NCBI RefSeq assembly: GCF_014841135.1
Contig: NZ_JACYTN010000001.1
Coordinates: 186,001 to 250,000 of the forward strand
Direction: 5' to 3'
DNA length: 64,000 nucleotides
Source: Paenibacillus arenosi
Lineage (GTDB): Bacteria > Bacillota > Bacilli > Paenibacillales > Paenibacillaceae
Shown: piece after piece, positions 16,157-26,302 of the stretch
Layout of the letters: each line of letters begins with the position of its first letter
Numbering within the stretch: the first letter of the stretch is position 1
Notes under the pieces: generated by a model
Seen by the model: the letters and a program-made list of their open reading frames with translations, nothing else
The model's database searches: none
Told to the model about the DNA's origin: nothing
Position numbers and translations under genes: made by a program

Positions 16157-17932
16157 CTAGCTGTTGCTTTGTTTCACATGCAACGGGAGCTTGGCAATAC
16201 GATCTGCATCAGGCGTTATGAATAATGTCTTCTGTCGTTCATAAATGACGAAACCTGGTTTCGAGCCGTTCGGTTTGCGAACATGGCGAATCAGCGTATA
16301 GTCTACTGGCACAAGACTAGAATGCTTCGCTTGGCTGAAATAAGCAGCTAGCTGAGCAGCTTCTTCTAGCGTGACATCGCTAAATTGCTCGCTGCGAATG
16401 ACGACATGAGATCCGGGAATATCCTTCGTATGCAGCCAAGTATCGTTTGGATGAGCTAAGCGATTGGTGACATATTCATTTTGGATATTGTTTTTACCGA
16501 CATGAATGGCAATACCTTCAGAAGACGTATACGTATACACCGTAGGGCGATTGTCTTTACGCTTGCGCTTTGTACGCTTGGAGCGATCTCGCAGCAAGCC
16601 CTGCTCAACCAATTCTTCCCGAATTTCTTGTGCATCTTGAATATTCGCATCTTGCAGCTGCTGCAAGAGATTATCATAGTAACGATTCTCTTCTTTAGCC
16701 TCGCTAATTTGCTGTTCCACCACGAGGATGCTGTTCTTCATCTTGTTATAGCGTTTGAAATACCGCTGTGCATTATCCGAAGGGGACAGCAGCGGATCTA
16801 GTGAAATGGTAATCATCCCACAGTTTTCATCGTAATAATTCATTAGTTCTATTTCACTGTCACCGCGCTTCAGTTGATGCAGGGAGGCGAACAATAATTC
16901 ACCCATAATGCGATAGCGATCAGCGGCGTTTGCGTCTTCTAGTGTTTCTTGCAGCTTTGCTATTTTCTTCTCGTTTTTATTTCTTTCTTGCTGTAAGAAA
17001 CGGGCTAGGTCACCTACACGCTGTTTGACCATGTCGCGTACAGCTTTGTCGCCATAGAACGCCTCCATGCAAGTGCTCATTTCAGCATATAGCTTTGCCT
17101 CACCTTGTAGATGTGTAAGCGGGAGTGCTGAGAAGAACATCCGTCCGTCTTCGGCCTCAATCAATTGCGGCGTATACTGATGATCCAGCAGTTGCTGAAC
17201 GATACTCTCCAATGCTGTCCAAGCCTGCTCGGTGTCACTATTCTCCGTCAATAGAGTCAAGTTAGAGCGATATGCCCATTCCTCGGCAATACGCGGGCTG
17301 ATGCCGGACATATGTTGTACAAGCCACGAGGATGCCCTTGTTGGCTCTTGTCCATCAGCAGCCTCAGTCACTGCCTGATCCCATAATGCTAGAAACGCCG
17401 ACTTGTCTATTTCTAATGGATTATGCTTGTGCTGCTCTGGCGGAGCCGTGTACTGGAAGCCAGGCATAACGATCCGGTAGCTGTTGATGGCAGGGGTAAG
17501 ATGATGAATACCATCAATGATCTGGTTAGAAGCAGGATCGATCAAAATAATATTGCTGTGACGTCCCATAAGCTCGATAATGATGACCTTGACAGATTCA
17601 TCTCCAAGTTCATCTCGCTGTCGAACGACGATATGAACGATCCGTTCCATTCCTACTTGTTCTATCCGCTCAATAAAGCCGCCTTCACAATGTTTGCGCA
17701 TAAGCATGCAGAACATAGGTGGTTCTGCTGGATTACTATGTGTCTGCTCTGTATAGTGAATGCGCGGATATGTTGGATTCGCAGATAAGAGCAGTTTTTT
17801 GTTCTGGCCTCTTACACGAAGGTGAAAAATGATTTCGTGCTCTGTTGGCTGGTGTATTTTATTAATCCGAGCGCTCGTTGCTTGTGTTAATTCATGGACA
17901 AGGGCGCGTGTTACGATTCCGTCTAATGCCAT
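16157..17932 (-). CDS. rqcH: RqcH, ribosome quality control NFACT protein
   Basis: A 591-aa Rqc2/NEMF homologue (formerly YloA/FbpA) that binds stalled 50S subunits carrying peptidyl-tRNA and recruits tRNA-Ala to add C-terminal alanine tails. The order NFACT-N (about 1-200), helix-hairpin-helix, a long coiled coil (about 280-430) and NFACT-R (about 450-560) is complete. NFACT-R contains HVGKNNIQNEYVTNRLA and HTKDIPGSHVVI. The catalytically important Asp-Arg pair of the family appears here as Glu96-Arg97 (EQVGMERIVH). The start follows AGGAG. Synteny with yloB and yicC matches B. subtilis, though here rqcH is divergent from yloB. Confidence 0.95.
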   Translation of the reverse strand: MALDGIVTRALVHELTQATSARINKIHQPTEHEIIFHLRVRGQNKKLLLSANPTYPRIHYTEQTHSNPAEPPMFCMLMRKHCEGGFIERIEQVGMERIVHIVVRQRDELGDESVKVIIIELMGRHSNIILIDPASNQIIDGIHHLTPAINSYRIVMPGFQYTAPPEQHKHNPLEIDKSAFLALWDQAVTEAADGQEPTRASSWLVQHMSGISPRIAEEWAYRSNLTLLTENSDTEQAWTALESIVQQLLDHQYTPQLIEAEDGRMFFSALPLTHLQGEAKLYAEMSTCMEAFYGDKAVRDMVKQRVGDLARFLQQERNKNEKKIAKLQETLEDANAADRYRIMGELLFASLHQLKRGDSEIELMNYYDENCGMITISLDPLLSPSDNAQRYFKRYNKMKNSILVVEQQISEAKEENRYYDNLLQQLQDANIQDAQEIREELVEQGLLRDRSKRTKRKRKDNRPTVYTYTSSEGIAIHVGKNNIQNEYVTNRLAHPNDTWLHTKDIPGSHVVIRSEQFSDVTLEEAAQLAAYFSQAKHSSLVPVDYTLIRHVRKPNGSKPGFVIYERQKTLFITPDADRIAKLPLHVKQSNS

Positions 17933-18124
17933 AATGGGTTCTCCTATCTCGTTACGATGCTTCCTCTATGATGCCATATTTTCCACCAAAACTTAAGAGG
18001 CATTTCAGTGGGTGGGATATTTTAGGGTTGTACCGAATACATTGGTGTCATGATGACTCGCTCGTCCGATCACAGTTGTTGAGTCGGGGAAGCGACAGCC
18101 TAACGGGTGAAAGGAGATCAGGGC

Positions 18125-20923
18125 ATGGATCATAATAAGTGGCACCAGATGTCGGTCAATGAGCTGCTAGCTGAGCTGGACGTCCACGCTGAAAGCGGAT
18201 TGCCGGAGGAGAATGTTACCTTACGACGAGAGCAAGTAGGCCACAATGAATTATCAGAAGGTAAGTCGGTGTCGCCTATTGCTTTATTTTTGAATCAATT
18301 TAAAGACTTTATGGTGCTTGTACTTGCTGGCGCTACATTAGTATCAGGCTTGCTCGGAGAATATTTGGATGCAGTCACGATTATTGCCATTATTTTAATT
18401 AACGGAATATTGGGCTTCGTTCAAGAGTTTCGTGCAGAGCGTTCACTGCGAGTGCTTAAACAATTGTCTGCGCCTTCTGCCAAAGTCATTCGGAACGGAA
18501 AGTTCGCGCAAATCTCAGCCAAAGAACTTGTGCCTGGAGATATCGTGCTGCTCGAAAGTGGGGATCGAATTCCGGCAGATGTTCGTTGGTTGGAAACCAA
18601 TAGTTGTTACACAGAAGAGTCGGCCCTAACTGGGGAGTCTATGCCTGTTAACAAACATTGCGGGGCAATTGCCGGTGATGATTTGCCGCTTGGTGATCGC
18701 CGTAATATTGGATTTATGGGTACGATGGTGACCAGAGGTACGGGGAAGGCTTTAGTTGTTCGGACAGGCATGAACACGGAAATGGGTAAGATCGCTCATT
18801 TGATCCAAAGCACTGAGGAAATGGAGACACCATTGCAGCATCGCTTGGAACAGCTCGGGAAAATATTGATTGGCGTAGCTCTTGCATTGACTGTGATGGT
18901 CGTCGTTGCAGGTATTTTGCATGGACAGCCTGCACTAGGCATGTTCTTGGCAGGGGTTAGCTTAGCGGTGGCTGCTATACCCGAAGGGCTCCCAGCCATT
19001 GTGACGATTGCGCTTGCCCTCGGTGTGCAGCGCATGATTAAGCGCAAGGCAATTGTGCGCAAGCTTCCATCGGTTGAGACACTTGGTTGTGCGTCGGTTA
19101 TTTGTTCAGATAAGACAGGTACGTTGACGCAGAACAAAATGACCGTGACGAAGCTATGGATCGGCGGCTCACATATGGATGTAAGCGGTGAAGGCTATGA
19201 GCCGGTTGGACAGGTAACAGCTGCCGGTAAGCCTGTTGAATTGAAGCAGGAGCAGGGGCTGCGCCGTTTTATGCAAATTAGTGCGTTGTGCAACAATGCA
19301 ATTCTGGAGGAGCAGCAAGATACTGGCTCTGCAAAAGGCATGCGGGGTTCCAAACGGGGCGTGGTCGCAGATCCTTCTAACACGTGGGCGATTAAAGGGG
19401 ATCCTACAGAAGGTGCTTTGCTCGTGCTTGCGGCTAAACTGGGAATGACATCAACGAACTTGAAAGGAATGTACAATCGAACACAAGAAATTCCGTTTGA
19501 CTCTGATCGCAAGCGAATGTCGGTCATTGTTGATCATCAGGGTGGCAGGCTTCTCTACACAAAAGGGGCGCCAGATGTGCTGATGGAACGCTGCTCCTAC
19601 GTGCTGTGGGAGGGGAAAGTAGTGCCATTTACCCCAACTTTGAAGCAGCGTGCTATTGCAGCTAATGAAGAAATGGCCAAACAAGCCCTGCGTGTGCTTG
19701 GCGTTGCTTATCGTGAGTTGAAGCCATATGAAGATTTACAAGATGAACGGATTGAGAGTCAGCTTATTTTTGTTGGGTTGGGTGGTCTCATAGATCCACC
19801 ACGTAGAGAAGTACGCGAAGCCATACACAAATGCCGACGTGCTGGTATCAAGACCGTCATGATTACAGGTGACCATCAGCTTACTGCAGAAGCGATTGCG
19901 GGTCAGCTTGGCATCGTGCCGCGGGGGGGAATGTCTGTCAGCGGTGTACAGCTGTCGCAATGGACGGACGAAGAGTTGGATAAAGTAGTAGATCAAATCT
20001 ACGTATACGCTCGTGTTTCACCTGAACATAAACTAAGAATCGTCAAGTCCCTCCAACGTAAAGGTCATGTAGTGGCGATGACAGGCGATGGGGTTAATGA
20101 CGCACCTGCGATTAAGGCGGCGGATATTGGTATTGCGATGGGGATTACAGGAACCGACGTTACCAAGGAAGCGTCATCACTTATTTTGAGCGATGATAAC
20201 TTTGCAACGATTGTGGCGGCGATAGAAGAAGGTCGTGGCATTTATGAAAATATCCGTAAATTTATACGTTATTTACTGGCCTCCAACGTAGGCGAAATTC
20301 TCGTCATGTTCTTCGCCATGATGGCGGGACTTCCGCTGCCACTCGTTCCGATACAGATTTTATGGGTCAACTTAGTGACAGATGGCCTACCTGCAATGGC
20401 CCTAGGTGTCGATCAATCGGAGAAAGATCTCATGGAGCAGCGGCCTCGTGCTGCGAAAGAAAATATATTTGGCAGAAGATTAGGTTGGAAAATTGTAAGC
20501 CGCGGCTTCCTCATTGGAATATGTACATTGGCGGCATTCTGGCTAACGCTGAAGGCTGATAACAGCAGCCAACAGTTAGTACATGCCCAATCGGTTGCTT
20601 TTGCAACACTCGTTATGGCACAGCTTATTCATGTGTTTGACTGCCGCAGCTCACGTTCTATTTTCCATCGTAATCTATTTCAAAATAAATACCTTGTGCT
20701 AGCGGTACTTTCTTCCGTCGTATTGCTGCTCGCTGTGCTGTATGTCGAGGCCTTGCAGCCTATTTTCAAAACAGTGCCGTTGTCGCTGCGTGACTGGGCG
20801 ATTACATTGGTAATGGCAGGAATTCCAACGTTTTTACTTGGTTTTGGGTCGATTATTTCAGGGAAAAAGTCTTCTTTCAAGCGGAATCGGGCGCAGCATC
20901 GGTCCATAAAAAAGGTAGCATAG
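18125..20923 (+). CDS. yloB: Calcium-translocating P-type ATPase
   Basis: A P2A-type ATPase of 932 aa that exports Ca2+ from the cytoplasm; the B. subtilis orthologue YloB is linked to spore formation and germination. The order is cation N-terminal domain, two membrane helices, actuator domain with LTGES (about residue 178), the metal-site helix with [15 protein letters not shown], then SDKTGTLT with the phosphorylated Asp (about 332). The nucleotide-binding part with KGAPD, the [12 protein letters not shown] hinge (about 655) and four C-terminal helices follow. ATG at 18125 is preceded by AAAGGAGATC; the GTG at 18107 lies before that site. dapF follows after 88 bp. Confidence 0.95.
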   Translation: MDHNKWHQMSVNELLAELDVHAESGLPEENVTLRREQVGHNELSEGKSVSPIALFLNQFKDFMVLVLAGATLVSGLLGEYLDAVTIIAIILINGILGFVQEFRAERSLRVLKQLSAPSAKVIRNGKFAQISAKELVPGDIVLLESGDRIPADVRWLETNSCYTEESALTGESMPVNKHCGAIAGDDLPLGDRRNIGFMGTMVTRGTGKALVVRTGMNTEMGKIAHLIQSTEEMETPLQHRLEQLGKILIGVALALTVMVVVAGILHGQPALGMFLAGVSLAVAAIPEGLPAIVTIALALGVQRMIKRKAIVRKLPSVETLGCASVICSDKTGTLTQNKMTVTKLWIGGSHMDVSGEGYEPVGQVTAAGKPVELKQEQGLRRFMQISALCNNAILEEQQDTGSAKGMRGSKRGVVADPSNTWAIKGDPTEGALLVLAAKLGMTSTNLKGMYNRTQEIPFDSDRKRMSVIVDHQGGRLLYTKGAPDVLMERCSYVLWEGKVVPFTPTLKQRAIAANEEMAKQALRVLGVAYRELKPYEDLQDERIESQLIFVGLGGLIDPPRREVREAIHKCRRAGIKTVMITGDHQLTAEAIAGQLGIVPRGGMSVSGVQLSQWTDEELDKVVDQIYVYARVSPEHKLRIVKSLQRKGHVVAMTGDGVNDAPAIKAADIGIAMGITGTDVTKEASSLILSDDNFATIVAAIEEGRGIYENIRKFIRYLLASNVGEILVMFFAMMAGLPLPLVPIQILWVNLVTDGLPAMALGVDQSEKDLMEQRPRAAKENIFGRRLGWKIVSRGFLIGICTLAAFWLTLKADNSSQQLVHAQSVAFATLVMAQLIHVFDCRSSRSIFHRNLFQNKYLVLAVLSSVVLLLAVLYVEALQPIFKTVPLSLRDWAITLVMAGIPTFLLGFGSIISGKKSSFKRNRAQHRSIKKVA

Positions 20924-21011
20924 TGCAAACATTTTTTCAGTTGGTGAATATACTTTCCCTTCCTTTTGCGTTATTCTAGTAGCAAGTTTTGATTTAGAGG
21001 AGTGGAAGTAG

Positions 21012-21848
21012 ATGCAATTTACAAAAATGAACGGACTGGGAAATGACTTTGTTATCGTATTTGGTGAACAGCAATTGCCTGCCAACGCAGCTGAATTAGC
21101 TATTGCAACGTGTAATCGTTATTTCGGGGTTGGTGCAGATGGCTTAGTATATATCTTACCGTCCACACAGGCGGACTTTATGATGCGTATTATAAATTCA
21201 GATGGTTCTGAGGCAGAGCAATGCGGTAATGCAATTCGTTGTGTAGCGAAATATGTATCAGACCGTGGCTATGTTTCAGGTGATGAGCTAACGATCGAAA
21301 CGCTGGGAGCTGGTGTGCAGCGTGTTCAGCTGAACAAAGTGGACGGCGTTGTGACTACGGTCCGCGTGGATATGGGCAAGCCTATTCTACAAGGGTTGCA
21401 AGTGCCTACGACGATCGATCAAGAAACAATTGTCAATCATCCTATTGAAGTAGAAGGTACGACATTCCATTTTACGGCGGTATCGATGGGCAATCCGCAC
21501 TGTGTCATTTACGTTGATGATGCAAAGGTATTCGATTTCAACACTTGGGGACCGAAGTTAGAAGTTCATCCGCTATTCCCTCGTAAAACGAATGTAGAGT
21601 TTGTATCTATTCGTTCTCGTGACTATACCGATATGCGTGTTTGGGAGCGTGGTGCAGGGCCGACACTTGCTTGTGGTACAGGCGCTTGTGCAACACTTGT
21701 TGCAAGTGTGCTCAATGGGAAAACGGATCGTGCGGCAACGGTTTCACTCGCTGGTGGAGATTTATTTATTGAATGGAATGAAGAAGATGGACATGTATAC
21801 ATGACAGGACCATCCGAAATGGTATATGATGGTACTTGGTTGAAGTAA
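21012..21848 (+). CDS. dapF: Diaminopimelate epimerase
   Basis: Converts LL-diaminopimelate to the meso form for peptidoglycan and lysine synthesis. The 278-aa protein has two similar halves, each with a catalytic Cys: EQCGNAIRC (Cys about residue 74) and ACGTGACA (about 218). The N-terminus FTKMNGLGNDFV is the family signature. Start ATG follows GAGGAGTGGAAG. In B. subtilis dapF is elsewhere; here it sits between the Ca2+ ATPase and the methionine-cycle gene. A hairpin and a terminator follow. Confidence 0.97.
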   Translation: MQFTKMNGLGNDFVIVFGEQQLPANAAELAIATCNRYFGVGADGLVYILPSTQADFMMRIINSDGSEAEQCGNAIRCVAKYVSDRGYVSGDELTIETLGAGVQRVQLNKVDGVVTTVRVDMGKPILQGLQVPTTIDQETIVNHPIEVEGTTFHFTAVSMGNPHCVIYVDDAKVFDFNTWGPKLEVHPLFPRKTNVEFVSIRSRDYTDMRVWERGAGPTLACGTGACATLVASVLNGKTDRAATVSLAGGDLFIEWNEEDGHVYMTGPSEMVYDGTWLK

Positions 21849-21895
21849 TGGACCACCTCTATTAATGACATTGTGTAATATAGAAGCAAACGATA

Positions 21896-21996
21896 GAGAA
21901 GATTCCTCAGTGGGGATCTTCTCACTCTTATGATCACAGAACAGTATCTAGGTAAGTCACTTGTAGTTCATGACGCTCCAGCGGAGCGTCTTTTGT
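21896..21996 (+). terminator. Hairpin and terminator after dapF
   Basis: Two hairpins occur in tandem. GAGAAGAT/ATCTTCTC lies at 21896-21923, and a compact GACGCTCC-AGC-GGAGCGTC stem followed by TTTTGTT lies at 21972-21996. The second is a convincing terminator. I looked for a SAM riboswitch ahead of the downstream methionine-cycle gene and did not find its core. Confidence 0.75.
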
Positions 21997-22098
21997 TCAT
22001 CTGGCAAGCTTTTAGGCTGTTATCTTACTTCGTGCGCATATCGAGAGAGTGTAATACGAAAAAGTGCGGCCGCATCATGGGAGATGGGGTGTAGAGGA

Positions 22099-24003
22099 AT
22101 GAATACTAGTCGGTATGAGAAGTTCAGACAGGCCATTCAGAACCAATTGATAGTCGGAGATGGAGCGATGGGTACGTATCTGTATCAATTGGGCTATCCA
22201 GTAGGTAAGTCATATGAAGCAATGAACATTAGTGACCCAGATATCATCCTGGGCATTCACCGTGAATATGTAGAGGCCGGGGCTACTTTGCTTGAAACCA
22301 ATACGTTTACGGCGAATCGTGAGAAACTTGCTAAACATGGTATGGAGCATCTCGTGAAGGAAATGAATCGCGAAGGTGTGCGCTTGGCTCGTGAGGCTGC
22401 GCAAGGCAAAGCTTTCGTGGCAGGTGCATTAGGCTCTATTCGTGCTGGTAAGCGTGAAAATATTTCTACGGAGCAAGTCGTTCGGGATTATGAAGAACAA
22501 TTGTCTGCCCTTATTGAAGCAGGCGTTGACGCCATCATGTTCGAGACGTTCTATGATCTGGAGGAAATGCGTCTTGCTTTTAAGATTGCACGTCAAATTG
22601 ATAATGATGTACCGATCATTTGTCAATTTGCAGTAGAAGATTCGGAGCGTACGAAAGATGGTTTCGTACTGCCAGAAGCATTTCGTATTTTACGTGAAGA
22701 CGGAGCAGATGTCGTAGGATTCAACTGCCGTATGGGTCCTAACGGTGTGCTTAGGGCAATAGAGTCCGTAGAAGGTATGGTAGGACTGCCTTTGTCCGCA
22801 TTCCCAAATGCAGGTTTGCCTGATTATGTGGATGGACGTTATAACTTTGTCGCTACGGCAGATTACATGGCGCAAAGTGCAGTAGAGTTTGCTAATAAAG
22901 GTGCGCGCCTCATAGGTGGATGCTGTGGTACGACACCAGAACATATTAGTGCGATCGTAAGTGCGCTTCAGACGGTTGAGCAGCTTCCATCCTTAGCTAT
23001 TAAGGAGCATGCGGCTAAGCTTACTATTTCAATAGGAACAGAAGAGCCTGTTGGTGCTTCTTCATCTTCCGATAAGGACTGGAACAAGCAGCCTACTATT
23101 GTAGATCTAGCAAAAGAAAGGCATACGGTTATCGTAGAGCTTGATCCGCCACGTGATTTGGATATTGCAAAGTTCATGCGCGGTGCAGCGGAGTTGAAGC
23201 GAGTAGGTGCAGATGCTGTCACGTTAGCTGATAACTCGCTAGCGGTTACTCGAATGAGCAATATGGCTCTTGGTTATTTAATTAAAGAGCAAGTAGGAGT
23301 AAGGCCGCTCGTTCATATTGCATGTCGTGATCGCAACTTAATTGGAACGCAGTCTCACATGATGGGATTGGATGCATTAGAAATGGATCATGTGCTTGCC
23401 GTAACGGGTGATCCTGCTCGTTTTGGTGATTTGCCAGATTCCAGCTCGGTCTACGACTTAACTTCCTTCGAAATTATTCGTATGATTAAACAATTGAATG
23501 ATGGTGTTGCATTTTCAGGACGTCCATTGAAGCAAAAAGCGAATTTTGTTGTGGGCGCAGCCTTTAATCCGAATGTAAAGCATTTGGAAAAGGCGGTTGA
23601 GCGGTTGTATCGTAAAGTTGAAGCGGGTGCAGATTATATAATGACGCAGCCCATTTATGATCCGTTGTTAATAGAACGAATGGCGGAGTTAACGAAGTCG
23701 ATTTCGATTCCTATTTTCGTGGGCGTTATGCCGCTAGCAAGTGGACGCAACGCGGAATATTTGCATAATGAAGTACCGGGCATATTATTGTCTGATGAGG
23801 TTCGTTCCCGCATGTCGGGCTTAGAAGGAGAAGTTGGGCGAGCGGTAGGTGTCGATATTGCGCGAGATTTGCTTGATGTAGCTATGAAGCATTTCAATGG
23901 TATTTATTTGATCACTCCATTCATGTTCTATGAGATGACGGCAGAGCTTACATCTTACGTTTGGGAAAAAGCGGAACGCCCTGCTAACCTCTTGTCTCGT
24001 TAG
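22099..24003 (+). CDS. yitJ: Homocysteine methyltransferase / methylenetetrahydrofolate reductase fusion
   Basis: A 634-aa bifunctional protein like B. subtilis YitJ. Residues 1-300 form a homocysteine S-methyltransferase barrel with zinc-binding cysteines in GFNCRMGPNG (about 209) and IGGCCGTTPEH (about 274). Residues about 335-634 form an FAD-dependent methylenetetrahydrofolate reductase (VELDPPRDLDIAKF, ADAVTLADNS, VTGDP, TQPIYDP). Together they regenerate methionine precursors from folate one-carbon units. The start at 22099 lies after GGGGTGTAGAGGA; the frame is open upstream but passes through the dapF terminator. It is probably a single gene, with yicC starting 38 bp later. Confidence 0.95.
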   Translation: MNTSRYEKFRQAIQNQLIVGDGAMGTYLYQLGYPVGKSYEAMNISDPDIILGIHREYVEAGATLLETNTFTANREKLAKHGMEHLVKEMNREGVRLAREAAQGKAFVAGALGSIRAGKRENISTEQVVRDYEEQLSALIEAGVDAIMFETFYDLEEMRLAFKIARQIDNDVPIICQFAVEDSERTKDGFVLPEAFRILREDGADVVGFNCRMGPNGVLRAIESVEGMVGLPLSAFPNAGLPDYVDGRYNFVATADYMAQSAVEFANKGARLIGGCCGTTPEHISAIVSALQTVEQLPSLAIKEHAAKLTISIGTEEPVGASSSSDKDWNKQPTIVDLAKERHTVIVELDPPRDLDIAKFMRGAAELKRVGADAVTLADNSLAVTRMSNMALGYLIKEQVGVRPLVHIACRDRNLIGTQSHMMGLDALEMDHVLAVTGDPARFGDLPDSSSVYDLTSFEIIRMIKQLNDGVAFSGRPLKQKANFVVGAAFNPNVKHLEKAVERLYRKVEAGADYIMTQPIYDPLLIERMAELTKSISIPIFVGVMPLASGRNAEYLHNEVPGILLSDEVRSRMSGLEGEVGRAVGVDIARDLLDVAMKHFNGIYLITPFMFYEMTAELTSYVWEKAERPANLLSR

Positions 24004-24041
24004 ACGTAATCAATTACAATAGGATAATGGATGTGGTTCCC

Positions 24042-24926
24042 ATGGTTTATAGTATGACGGGCTATGGTCAGGCCGCCAGAGAATTAGGCGGCTATAAGAT
24101 CAATATTGAGATGAAATCCGTCAATCACCGATATAGCGATATCGTGCTTCGTATGCCTCGCGAATGGGCGGGGAGCGAAGATCGTTTGCGACGTCTTGTT
24201 GCACAACACGTCAGTCGTGGTCGTATTGATGTGTATGTGAATAAGGAGCGTACGAGCGAATCCGCCTTTGAAGCGGAATGCAATATGGGTGTTGTCGATG
24301 CCTATGTGCAGGCCGGTGAGCAACTGAAACAGCGCTATGGGCTGGAAGGATCGCTGCTTGTAAATGATTTGCTTCGCCTTCCTGATGTGATGAATGTGCG
24401 TGAGAAGGCAACATGGTCTGATGAACAATTGATTGCTGTTCTAGAAGACGGCTTCACTGAAGCGTTGAACGGCTTATGCCGGATGCGCGAGATTGAAGGC
24501 CGTCATCTTGCTGATGATACATTGGAAAGGTTGTCCCGACTTGAAAGTTTACATACGGAGATGATCCAATGGGCGCCAAGCGTCGTGGAGGAGTATCGGA
24601 GCAAGCTTAAGCAGCGGCTTGAGCAATTGCTCGACCAGTCTGCTGCATTCGATGAGTCTAGATTCGGTATGGAAGTGGCCATCTTCGCAGAGCGCTCTAA
24701 CATCGATGAAGAGTTGACGCGCTTGAAGAGTCATTTTGCTCAATTCCGACAACTATTGTCCAGTGGAGAGCCGATTGGCCGTAAGTTAGACTTTCTTGTA
24801 CAGGAGATGAATCGCGAAACGAATACAATCGGTTCGAAAGCTAATCATCTGGAATTGGTCAATCGAGTTGTCGATATGAAAGCCGAATTAGAGAAAATTC
24901 GAGAGCAAGCAGCGAATATCGAATAG
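24042..24926 (+). CDS. yicC: YicC family endoribonuclease
   Basis: A 294-aa homologue of B. subtilis YloC and E. coli YicC, an RNA-degrading endoribonuclease family. It has the family start [10 protein letters not shown], the VNHRYSDI segment, and the conserved C-terminal half with [18 protein letters not shown] followed by [14 protein letters not shown] choose the ATG at 24042 because family members begin with this motif; ATG at 24027 is closer to AGGATA and remains possible. It opens the conserved block yicC-remA-gmk-rpoZ-coaBC-priA. Confidence 0.93.
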   Translation: MVYSMTGYGQAARELGGYKINIEMKSVNHRYSDIVLRMPREWAGSEDRLRRLVAQHVSRGRIDVYVNKERTSESAFEAECNMGVVDAYVQAGEQLKQRYGLEGSLLVNDLLRLPDVMNVREKATWSDEQLIAVLEDGFTEALNGLCRMREIEGRHLADDTLERLSRLESLHTEMIQWAPSVVEEYRSKLKQRLEQLLDQSAAFDESRFGMEVAIFAERSNIDEELTRLKSHFAQFRQLLSSGEPIGRKLDFLVQEMNRETNTIGSKANHLELVNRVVDMKAELEKIREQAANIE

Positions 24927-24961
24927 AGTATGTAGCGTTCGTATATGAGGGAGGACCTATC

Positions 24962-25222
24962 ATGGCAATTAAACTGATTAATATCGGTTTCGGGAATATC
25001 GTGTCCGCGAACCGCATCATTTCAATCGTGAGTCCCGAATCGGCTCCGATTAAGCGTATCATTCAAGAAGCACGAGATAGACATATGCTTATTGATGCAA
25101 CATATGGCCGCCGTACGCGCGCGGTTATTATTACAGATAGTGATCACGTTATTTTGTCCGCGGTTCAACCGGAAACGGTTGCCCATCGTTTATCAACGAA
25201 GGATGACGACAACGACGAATAA
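24962..25222 (+). CDS. remA: RemA, biofilm matrix regulator (DUF370)
   Basis: An 86-aa DNA-binding protein that in B. subtilis activates biofilm matrix and osmoprotection genes. Conserved segments are [30 protein letters not shown] and [18 protein letters not shown], where the GRRTRAV region carries DNA-contacting arginines. It overlaps no neighbour; gmk begins 15 bp later. The start follows GGGAGGA. Position between yicC and gmk is the same as ylzA in B. subtilis. Confidence 0.96.
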   Translation: MAIKLINIGFGNIVSANRIISIVSPESAPIKRIIQEARDRHMLIDATYGRRTRAVIITDSDHVILSAVQPETVAHRLSTKDDDNDE

Positions 25223-25237
25223 AAGATGGAGACGATT

Positions 25238-25810
25238 ATGAAAAAGGGTTTATTAATTGTACTGTCTGGTCCCTCAGGCGTAGGCAAAGGCACGGTATGC
25301 AAAGCACTAATGAAAAAAGTGCAAAATGTAACATACTCAGTATCCGCTACGACACGTCAACCACGTCTTGGAGAAGTGGATGGCGTTAATTATTTTTTCA
25401 AATCTCATGAAGAGTTCCGCAGTATGATGGAGAACGATCAGTTGCTCGAACATGCTGAATATGTAGGCAACTACTATGGAACTCCACGTGCTTTCGTGGA
25501 AGAAACGCTTGCGGCAGGCAAGGATATCATCTTGGAGATTGAAGTTCAAGGTGCCTTGAAAGTAAAAGAGAAATTCCCAGAAGGTATTTTTATTTTCTTG
25601 CTTCCTCCTTCTTTGGAAGAACTCAAAGATCGTATCCGCGGACGTGGCACGGAAAACGAAGTCGTTATCGACCATCGTATGAACGTTGCTGTTGAGGAAA
25701 TCGCATTAATGGAGCATTATGATTATGCGGTCGTTAATGATGAAATCGACTTGGCTTGCAAGCGAATAGAAAGCGTCATTATTGCCGAACACTGTAAGAT
25801 TGAGAAATAA
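25238..25810 (+). CDS. gmk: Guanylate kinase
   Basis: Phosphorylates GMP to GDP with ATP. The 190-aa protein has the P-loop [10 protein letters not shown] (about 9-18), GMP-binding residues in [19 protein letters not shown] and YGTPR, and the [10 protein letters not shown] segment. The ATG at 25238 has GGAGACG ahead of it; an in-frame ATG at 25226 would add four residues and has no site. It is part of the remA-gmk-rpoZ cluster. Confidence 0.97.
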   Translation: MKKGLLIVLSGPSGVGKGTVCKALMKKVQNVTYSVSATTRQPRLGEVDGVNYFFKSHEEFRSMMENDQLLEHAEYVGNYYGTPRAFVEETLAAGKDIILEIEVQGALKVKEKFPEGIFIFLLPPSLEELKDRIRGRGTENEVVIDHRMNVAVEEIALMEHYDYAVVNDEIDLACKRIESVIIAEHCKIEK

Positions 25811-25828
25811 GGGATACAACGATTGTGT

Positions 25829-25853
25829 AAGGTGCACTGTCTCAGTGCACCTT
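25829..25853 (+). terminator. Perfect hairpin between gmk and rpoZ
   Basis: AAGGTGCACTG pairs perfectly with CAGTGCACCTT around a TCT loop. The T tail is poor (GTCATACGTTT), so it may be an mRNA processing or attenuation site as well as a terminator. Confidence 0.6.
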
Positions 25854-25888
25854 GTCATACGTTTATTACGATAAGAGGGGTGCAAACT

Positions 25889-26098
25889 ATGCTTTATCCA
25901 TCTATTGATGAACTAGTAAGAAAAGCTGATAGCAAATATTCGCTCGTGGTGGCAGCGTCAAGACGTGCTCGTCAATTGCGCGAGGGCAGCCGTACGGAAT
26001 TGACTCAACCCAAATCCCACAAATATGTTGGGGTTGCGCTTGAAGAGATTTATGGTGAACAGATTCACATCGAACAAGAACGTCAAAATCATTTCTAA
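25889..26098 (+). CDS. rpoZ: RNA polymerase omega subunit
   Basis: A 69-aa omega subunit that assists RNA polymerase assembly. It opens MLYPSIDELVRKADSKYSLV, has the conserved AASRRARQL motif, and ends with the KYVGVALEEIYGEQI segment typical of Firmicutes. The ATG at 25889 follows GAGGGG; the longer frame from 25823 runs through the preceding hairpin and is not used. A hairpin-terminator separates it from coaBC. Confidence 0.95.
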   Translation: MLYPSIDELVRKADSKYSLVVAASRRARQLREGSRTELTQPKSHKYVGVALEEIYGEQIHIEQERQNHF

Positions 26099-26104
26099 TG
26101 AACA

Positions 26105-26148
26105 AGAGCATCGTATGCTGAATCTTTATGATTCAAAGGCGATGCTCT
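26105..26148 (+). terminator. Terminator-like hairpin after rpoZ
   Basis: AGAGCATCG pairs with CGATGCTCT, and GAATC with GATTC inside. The T tail is weak, so read-through into coaBC is likely. Confidence 0.65.
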
Positions 26149-26302
26149 CGTGTTGTATATAAGCAAGATGACTGTCTGAGCAAGTGAGTTGTGTTAGGCA
26201 GTTACTTATCCATGAACAACCCGTTGGTGAATGACGTCTGTTGACGTTTTGAACCGAAGGTTGTTATTTTTTTCATCAGCATGTTTAGGGAAAGGCGGGG
26301 AC

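Noticed and set aside
18001-18124. yybP-ykoY type metal riboswitch before the Ca2+ ATPase gene
   Set aside because: GTCGGGGAAGCGACAGCC looked structured, but the conserved loops of that riboswitch are not present.
21849-22098. Possible SAM riboswitch or T-box before the methyltransferase/MTHFR gene
   Set aside because: CTCTTATGATCACAGA starts like a SAM riboswitch, but the following helices and conserved core are missing, and the hairpin at 21972 is a simple terminator.
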